DNA of 64,000 bases, taken from Methylobacterium terricola (GTDB lineage: Bacteria > Pseudomonadota > Alphaproteobacteria > Rhizobiales > Beijerinckiaceae). Below, in pieces: positions 59,190 to 64,000 of this stretch (its first letter is position 1; every line of letters begins with the position of its first letter). The translations under genes and the position numbers were made by a program. The notes beneath the pieces were generated by a model. The model searched no databases, had not been told where the DNA came from, and saw nothing but the letters and a program-made list of their open reading frames with translations. The stretch is from positions 496,001 to 560,000 of the forward strand of contig NZ_VDDA01000003.1 of NCBI RefSeq assembly GCF_006151805.1, in the 5' to 3' direction.

Positions 59190-60362
59190 TCAGCCGCCCC
59201 AGGCCGGATCGGCCAGCACGCTCTGCGTGTGATCCCCGACCTGCGGCGAGGCGGTCTCCGCCGCCATCGGCACGCCGTCGATGACGATCGGCGAGCGCAC
59301 GCTCGGGATCGTGCCGCCCTTCGCCCGCGGATCGGGCAGGTCGAGGCGCAGGCCACGATGGACCACCTGGGGGTCTGAGAAGACCTCGGCGAGATCGTTG
59401 ATCGGGCCGACCGGCACGTTGACGGCACCGAGCCGCGCCAGGAGATCGGCCTTGCTGTGGCGGCTCGTCTCGGCACTGATGAGCGGGATCAGCACGTCGC
59501 GGCGGGTGACCCGGCCCGGATTGGTGGCGTAGTCCGGGTCGAGGTGCCAAGCGGTGCCGAGCACGCCGCAGAATTTCTGGAACTGGCCGTCATTGCCGCA
59601 GGCGACGATGATGTGGCCATCAGAGGTCGGGAAGACCTGGTAGGGGACGATGCTGGTATGCTCGTTGCCCATCCGCGGCGGCAGCAGGCCCGACACGAGG
59701 TACACCAGCGCCTGATTGCCGAGCACCGAGACCTGCGTGTCGAGGAGCGCCATGTCGATGTGGCAGCCCTTGCCCGTGGCGTGCCGGCCCTGGAGGGCGG
59801 CGAGGATCGCCACGGTCCCGTAGACCCCGGTGAACACGTCCGCGAAGGCGACCGCATTCTTGACCGGCTCGCCCGCGGGCTCGCCGGTGAGCGACATGAT
59901 CCCGCCGAGGCCCTGGACCATGAAATCGTAGCCGGCGCGCGGCGCGTAGGGGCCGTCCTGGCCGAAGCCGGTGACCGAGCAGGTGATCAGCCGCGGGTTG
60001 AGGGCGCTCAACGCCGCGTGGTCGAGCCCGTACTTCTTCAGGCCGCCGACCTTGAAGTTCTCGATCACCACGTCGGCATGCGCCGCCAGCCGCTTGACCA
60101 CGGCCTGCCCCTCGGCGGTCTCGAAATCGGCCGCGACCGAGCGCTTGCCGCGATTGGTCGAGTGAAAATACGAGGCCGAGAGCGTGCCGCCCTCCGCGCC
60201 CTCGACGAAGGGCGGGCCCCAGGATCGCGTGTCGTCGCCGACGCCCGGCCGCTCGACCTTGACCACGTCGGCGCCGAGATCCGCCAGGAGCTGGCCGATC
60301 CAGGGTCCTGCCAGGATGCGGGCGAGTTCGAGCACCTTGATGCCGGCGAGGGGTTTGTGCAC
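59190..60362 (-). CDS. CaiB/BaiF family CoA-transferase
   Basis: A 390-aa class III CoA-transferase: LAGIKVLELARILAGPWIGQ at the start, the catalytic Asp175 in VAFADVFTGVYGT and VERPGVGDDTRSWGPPF near 37-53. It moves CoA between carboxylic acids. GTG start at 60362 follows GGGAGG. Together with the TPP enzyme it could form a CoA-ester decarboxylation module such as a formyl/oxalyl-CoA-like pair, but the TPP enzyme does not look like oxalyl-CoA decarboxylase. Confidence 0.87.
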   Translation of the reverse strand: MHKPLAGIKVLELARILAGPWIGQLLADLGADVVKVERPGVGDDTRSWGPPFVEGAEGGTLSASYFHSTNRGKRSVAADFETAEGQAVVKRLAAHADVVIENFKVGGLKKYGLDHAALSALNPRLITCSVTGFGQDGPYAPRAGYDFMVQGLGGIMSLTGEPAGEPVKNAVAFADVFTGVYGTVAILAALQGRHATGKGCHIDMALLDTQVSVLGNQALVYLVSGLLPPRMGNEHTSIVPYQVFPTSDGHIIVACGNDGQFQKFCGVLGTAWHLDPDYATNPGRVTRRDVLIPLISAETSRHSKADLLARLGAVNVPVGPINDLAEVFSDPQVVHRGLRLDLPDPRAKGGTIPSVRSPIVIDGVPMAAETASPQVGDHTQSVLADPAWGG

Positions 60363-60378
60363 GAAGACCGAGCCTCCC

Positions 60379-60486
60379 TAGAGCATTTCCCGACGAAGCG
60401 GATGCCGGTTCGTCGCAGAAAGTGCGGCACAATCAAAGACCTGGAACACTGTCCGGTCGCAACGCGATCGGACAGTGCTCCAGTGG
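60379..60486. repeat. Compound palindromic intergenic repeat
   Basis: First part, around GAGCATTTCCCGACGAA and TTCGTCGCAGAAAGTGC, is palindromic and of a type I recognise as widespread between genes of Rhizobiales and Methylobacterium. A second hairpin follows: GGAACACTGTCCG with CGGACAGTGCTCC (12 of 13 pair). It separates ugpC from the CoA-transferase gene and may end the ugpE-C transcript. The remaining bases to ugpC show nothing. Confidence 0.65.
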
Positions 60487-60572
60487 CGCGCCTCCCGTCG
60501 ACGGAAAGGCGCTCTTATTCTCCGCTTGCATACGACGCGGCTTGGCCGCCGGGAATGCCCCCCGGCCTCCGG

Positions 60573-61625
60573 TCAGCCCTGCGCCAGCCGCCGCCCCGCG
60601 GCGGGGTCGAACAGGTGCAGGGCGCTTCCGTCGATGGCGAGCCGCACCGTGTCGCCCTCCTGCGCGCCCGCACCGGCCGGGACCTGCACCGCCACGTCGG
60701 TGCCGGCGAGCGGCCCGTGCAGCAGGCGGGTGGCGCCGAGCTCCTCCACGAAGGCGATGCGGAACGGCAGGCCGTCCTCGGCGATCCGCAGATCCTCCGG
60801 CCGGATGCCGGCCTCGACCGCCGTGCCGGGGGCGAGGCCCGTGACCGGGATCACCGTCCCGTCGATCCGCACGCCCCCGGCCACCGCTTCCGCGGGCAGG
60901 ATGTTCATCGGCGGCGAGCCCATGAAGGTCGCGACGTAGCGGGTCGCCGGGCGGCGATAGATCTCGATCGGGGTGCCGACCTGCTCGATCTGGCCGCCAT
61001 TCATCACCACCAGCCGGTCGGCCATGGTCATCGCCTCGACCTGGTCGTGGGTGACGTAGACCGTGGTGACGCCGAGCTGGCGCTGCAGGCGGCGGATCTC
61101 GACCCGCATCTGCACCCGAAGCTTGGCGTCGAGGTTCGACAGCGGCTCGTCGAACAGGAACACTTGCGGCTTGCGCACGATCGCCCGCCCCATGGCGACG
61201 CGCTGGCGCTGGCCGCCCGACAGCTGGCGCGGGTAGCGCGTCAGCATCGCCTCGAGGCCCAAGAGCCGCGCCGCGTCCTTCACCCGGGTCTCGATCTCGG
61301 GCTTCGGGGTGCCGCGGTTGCGCAACCCGTAGGCCAAGTTGTCGTAGACGCGCATGTGGGGATAGAGCGCGTAGTTCTGGAACACCATCGCGATGTCGCG
61401 GTCGGCGGGCTCGACGTCGTTGACGGTCCGCGCGCCGATGGTGATCGCCCCCGAGGTCACGGTCTCGAGGCCGGCGATCATCCGCAGAACCGTGGACTTG
61501 CCGCAGCCCGAGGGGCCGACGAGGACGCAGAAGGCGCCGTCCGGCACGTCGAGCGACACGCCGCGCACCGCCTCGACGCCGCCGGCATAGGTTTTTCGGA
61601 GCTGGTCGAGGGCGAGGCCGGCCAT
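60573..61625 (-). CDS. ugpC: sn-Glycerol-3-phosphate-type ABC ATP-binding protein UgpC
   Basis: A 350-aa CUT1 ATPase: Walker [10 protein letters not shown] (about 37-45), QNYALYPHM, signature [15 protein letters not shown], Walker [17 protein letters not shown], and the C-terminal regulatory OB-fold (about 240-350). ATG at 61625; an in-frame GTG three codons earlier is possible. It starts 28 bases after ugpE and ends before the repeat at 60379. Confidence 0.9.
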   Translation of the reverse strand: MAGLALDQLRKTYAGGVEAVRGVSLDVPDGAFCVLVGPSGCGKSTVLRMIAGLETVTSGAITIGARTVNDVEPADRDIAMVFQNYALYPHMRVYDNLAYGLRNRGTPKPEIETRVKDAARLLGLEAMLTRYPRQLSGGQRQRVAMGRAIVRKPQVFLFDEPLSNLDAKLRVQMRVEIRRLQRQLGVTTVYVTHDQVEAMTMADRLVVMNGGQIEQVGTPIEIYRRPATRYVATFMGSPPMNILPAEAVAGGVRIDGTVIPVTGLAPGTAVEAGIRPEDLRIAEDGLPFRIAFVEELGATRLLHGPLAGTDVAVQVPAGAGAQEGDTVRLAIDGSALHLFDPAAGRRLAQG

Positions 61626-61653
61626 CAGAGGCACCCGAGGTTGAGGAGGGACA

Positions 61654-62496
61654 TCACTTCTCGGTCTCCACCAGGCCGCGCACGAACAGCTTCTGCATCG
61701 CGAACACCACCACGACCGGCGGCAGCATCGCCAGCACGGCGGTCGCCATCACGATCTGCCACTCGGTGAGCTGGTCGGTGATCGAGGTCATCTTGCGCAG
61801 GCCGATCACCACCGTCTGCATGTCGTCGCGGGTGGTGACGAGGAGCGGCCAGAGATACTGGTTCCAGCCATACAGGAACTGGATCACGAACAGGGCCGCC
61901 ATCGTGGTGCGCGAGAGCGGCAGCAAGGTGTCGAGGAAGAACCGCACCGGCCCGGCCCCGTCGATGCGGGAGGCCTCGACGAGCTCGTTCGGCACCGTGA
62001 GGAAGAACTGGCGAAACAGCAGCGTTGCCGTCGCCGAGGCGATCAGCGGCAGGGCGAGGCCCGCATAGGTATCGAGCAGGCCAAGATCCGCCGCGACCTT
62101 GTAGGTCGGGTAGATCCGCACCTCGACCGGCAGCATCAGGGTGACGAAGATCGCCCAGAAGGCGGTCTGCCGGAGCGGGAACTTGAAGTAGATCAGCGCA
62201 TAGGCCGAGAGCAGCGAGATGAAGATCTTTCCGAGCGCGATGGCGAGCGCCATGATCGTGCTGTTGAGGAGCATCACCCCGACGGGTACGCCGGCCATGC
62301 CGGATTCGGTCAGCGCCCGCCGGTAGGTCTCGAGCCCGTGCCCGCCCGGCCAGAGCGGCATCTGGCCGTTGGCGATGGTGGCGGCATCATGCGTCGAACC
62401 GATCAGCGCGAGGTAGACCGGGAAGACGACGATGCCGACCCCGAGGCAGAGCACGAGATGCGGGATCAGGTTGCCGAAGCGGCGGTTCTCGACCAA
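61654..62496 (-). CDS. ugpE: sn-Glycerol-3-phosphate-type ABC transporter permease UgpE
   Basis: A 280-aa permease with six helices; [24 protein letters not shown] and the EAA loop [20 protein letters not shown] match UgpE. The start is a TTG at 62496 preceded by AGGGAG 8-9 bases upstream; no ATG lies close by in frame. First gene of the E-C half of the split ugp set. Confidence 0.87.
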   Translation of the reverse strand: MVENRRFGNLIPHLVLCLGVGIVVFPVYLALIGSTHDAATIANGQMPLWPGGHGLETYRRALTESGMAGVPVGVMLLNSTIMALAIALGKIFISLLSAYALIYFKFPLRQTAFWAIFVTLMLPVEVRIYPTYKVAADLGLLDTYAGLALPLIASATATLLFRQFFLTVPNELVEASRIDGAGPVRFFLDTLLPLSRTTMAALFVIQFLYGWNQYLWPLLVTTRDDMQTVVIGLRKMTSITDQLTEWQIVMATAVLAMLPPVVVVFAMQKLFVRGLVETEK

Positions 62497-62615
62497 CGGG
62501 GCCGCTCCCTGGCGGATGGTTTCTTAGGTCCCGGTGCCGCACCAGGATGACGGGCGTGCGACGGCTCCTATCATCGGTCAAGCTCTGACGGAAGCGCCGC
62601 CCGCCCGAAACCGTC

Positions 62616-63611
62616 CTACAGGCCGGCTTCCGCCGCCAGCGCCTTGAGATCCGCCTGCGGCCGGGCGCCGAGATGCGAGATGATCTCCGCCGCTGCGACC
62701 GCGCCGAGGCGGGCGCAATCGGCGTGGTCGAGGCCGCGGGCGAGGCCGGCGAGGAAGCCCGCCGCGAACAGGTCGCCGGCGCCGGTGGTGTCGACCACCT
62801 CGCGCACGGGCGAGGCCGGCACGGATCGCGTCTCGGTCCCCGAGACCACCAGGGCGCCCTCCTCGGAGCGGGTGACGACGCCGAGGAGCCCCGTCTCCTG
62901 GCGCAGGGCCGCCAGCGCCGCGTCGGCATCCGCGGTCTGGTACAGGCTCTTCAGCTCGTGGATGTTGGCGAACAGGATGTCGAGGCTGCCGTCGCGGATC
63001 AGGCCGATGAACTCGTCGCGGTAGCGGTCGACGCAGAACGCATCGGAGAGGGTCAGGGCGACCTTGTTGCCGGCACCATGGGCGATCTGGACCGCCTTGC
63101 GGAACGCCTCCTTGGCGGCCGGCGGGTCCCACAGGTAGCCCTCGAGATAGACGTGGCGGGCGCTCTTCACGACCTCCGCGTCCACGTCCGCGGCGGTGAG
63201 GCCCTGGCAGGCGCCGAGATAGGTGTTCATGGTGCGCTCGCCGTCCGGCGTGACCAGCACGAAGCAGCGCGCCGTGGCCGGGCCCTCGGCGGCCGGGGCG
63301 ACGCCGAACTGCACGCCGGTGGCGTTGAGGTCGTGGGCGAAGAGGCGGCCGAGCTCGTCGTCCCGCACCTTGCCGACGAAGCCGGCCCGCGCGCCGAGCA
63401 GGGCCGCGCCCACCGCCGTGTTGGCGCCCGAGCCGCCCGAGATCACCGTCGCCGGCCCCATCACCCCGAACAGGTGCTCGGCCCGCGCCTCGTCGATGAG
63501 CTGCATGGCGCCCTTGTGCACGCTCTCGCGCACCAGGAAGGCCTCGTCGGTGCGGGCCATCACGTCGACGATGGCGTTGCCGAGGACGAGGAGGTCGAGG
63601 GGGGCGGTCAT
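62616..63611 (-). CDS. PfkB-family carbohydrate kinase, adenosine kinase-like
   Basis: A 331-aa kinase. The start LLVLGNAIVDVMARTDEAFL and SGGSGANTAVGAALLGARAGFVGKV (split by the family GG signature) lead to the ATP/catalytic motif DTTGAGDLFAAGFLAG near 273-288 with the general-base Asp. This pattern with the N-terminal GNAIVDV is close to adenosine kinases of alphaproteobacteria; a sugar as substrate is not excluded. ATG at 63611. It lies 119 bases upstream of ugpE on the same strand. Confidence 0.85.
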   Translation of the reverse strand: MTAPLDLLVLGNAIVDVMARTDEAFLVRESVHKGAMQLIDEARAEHLFGVMGPATVISGGSGANTAVGAALLGARAGFVGKVRDDELGRLFAHDLNATGVQFGVAPAAEGPATARCFVLVTPDGERTMNTYLGACQGLTAADVDAEVVKSARHVYLEGYLWDPPAAKEAFRKAVQIAHGAGNKVALTLSDAFCVDRYRDEFIGLIRDGSLDILFANIHELKSLYQTADADAALAALRQETGLLGVVTRSEEGALVVSGTETRSVPASPVREVVDTTGAGDLFAAGFLAGLARGLDHADCARLGAVAAAEIISHLGARPQADLKALAAEAGL

Positions 63612-63680
63612 GCAGGGGCTCGTGCGCAAGATGCTGCGCCGCCTGTCGCATCCGGTGCCCGGGGGGTCAAGCGCGGGGGT

Positions 63681-64000
63681 TCACGGCTCCTCGAACAGGG
63701 ATGTGACGGCGAGTTCGAGGCCCGGCGGGTCGAGCCTCAGCCTGCCGTCCTGCACGAAGGCGGTCTCGATCCCGTCCCCGGCCCGGCGGTGATGGATGAC
63801 CACGCGCCGGTCCGGATCGACCATCAGGTCATGGTGGATGCTCGGCACGCGGAACTCGCCGGTCGGTTTCTCGCTCGCGTCGGTCCGGCGGGTGCTCGGT
63901 GACGAGACCTCGACGACGATGACCGGGTCGGGGACCTCGGCGGAGTTCGCGTCCCTGCGCGGTCCACAATGGACCAAAGCGTCCGGCTCATACGCGGTGC
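63681..64000 (-). CDS. Uma2-family putative restriction-endonuclease-fold protein, partial
   Basis: The C-terminal 105 codons of a Uma2/DUF820 protein; the 5' end is beyond the right edge. YEPDALVHCGPR, then PDPVIVVEVSSPST with the acidic and basic residues of a PD-(D/E)xK-like site, and VDPDRRVVIHHRR identify the family. Its biological role is not known; copies are scattered in cyanobacteria and some alphaproteobacteria, and no mobile element is visible next to it. Confidence 0.85.
   Translation of the reverse strand, partial: TAYEPDALVHCGPRRDANSAEVPDPVIVVEVSSPSTRRTDASEKPTGEFRVPSIHHDLMVDPDRRVVIHHRRAGDGIETAFVQDGRLRLDPPGLELAVTSLFEEP

Noticed and set aside
57470-60362. Oxalate degradation pair (formyl-CoA transferase plus oxalyl-CoA decarboxylase)
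   Set aside because: The CoA-transferase would fit, but the TPP enzyme has acetolactate-synthase-like segments and lacks the typical oxalyl-CoA decarboxylase N-terminus, so I keep a general name.

Overview
The window is very GC-rich, almost fully coding alphaproteobacterial chromosome. Several features point to Methylobacterium or a close relative, although no rRNA or marker gene here proves it: an alphaproteobacterial-type ornithine decarboxylase, an HWE-family histidine kinase, several Liv-type ABC transporters, a Tat-exported OpgG/OpgD-family protein and GC-rich palindromic intergenic repeats. There is no phage, transposase, integron or CRISPR array. The only RNA genes seen are three tRNAs.

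Layout. (1) 1-6056: a Liv-type ABC transporter (livK-H-M-G, minus strand, cut by the left edge) diverges from a 791-aa bifunctional flavoprotein of the salicylyl-CoA 5-hydroxylase / 2-aminobenzoyl-CoA monooxygenase type. The two promoter regions share a 19-bp motif. (2) 6223-17042: a chemotaxis receptor, argC, a small lipase-like hydrolase, two identical tRNA-Lys genes, leuA, a lipoprotein, a Cys/Met-type PLP lyase, an RMF-like protein, an MHS-family transporter and an SDR oxidoreductase. Both argC and leuA are preceded by short unannotated leader peptides rich in the cognate amino acid. (3) 17311-30576: a double-receiver hybrid histidine kinase, a phosphoribosyltransferase-kinase fusion followed by a histidine phosphatase, a YgiQ radical-SAM protein, an HWE kinase, a methyltransferase/GNAT pair, a patatin and two tiny coupled ORFs. 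(4) 30614-40404: M81 peptidase, amidase, a complete dipeptide-type ABC transporter and a LysR regulator, all on the minus strand. (5) 40459-49261: tRNA(CAU), then a second Liv transporter (with a LivM-LivG fusion) divergent from paaG-paaI-paaK and a TetR regulator. One palindromic operator sits inside both divergent promoters. (6) 49301-54834: a 180-bp inverted-repeat element, a GNAT, ornithine decarboxylase with a long structured leader, a periplasmic glucan synthesis protein, a second GNAT and a small membrane protein. (7) 54963-64000: ugp-type glycerol-3-phosphate/sugar ABC genes split into E-C and B-A halves by a TPP-enzyme/CoA-transferase pair flanked by repeats, then a PfkB (adenosine-type) kinase and a Uma2 protein running off the right edge.

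How it works together: uptake systems sit beside the catabolic genes they probably feed (aromatic acids in regions 1 and 5, peptides or amides in region 4, glycerol-phosphate or another solute in region 7). Amino-acid and polyamine genes (argC, leuA, ornithine decarboxylase) each carry a 5' leader suggesting control by charged tRNA, amino acid or metabolite. The most notable candidates are the arginine attenuator of argC, the phosphoribosyltransferase-kinase fusion, the shared motif in the liv/flavoprotein divergent region, and the ornithine-decarboxylase leader with an Arg-rich upstream ORF. All function calls rest on motif and family recognition by eye; no database search was run.
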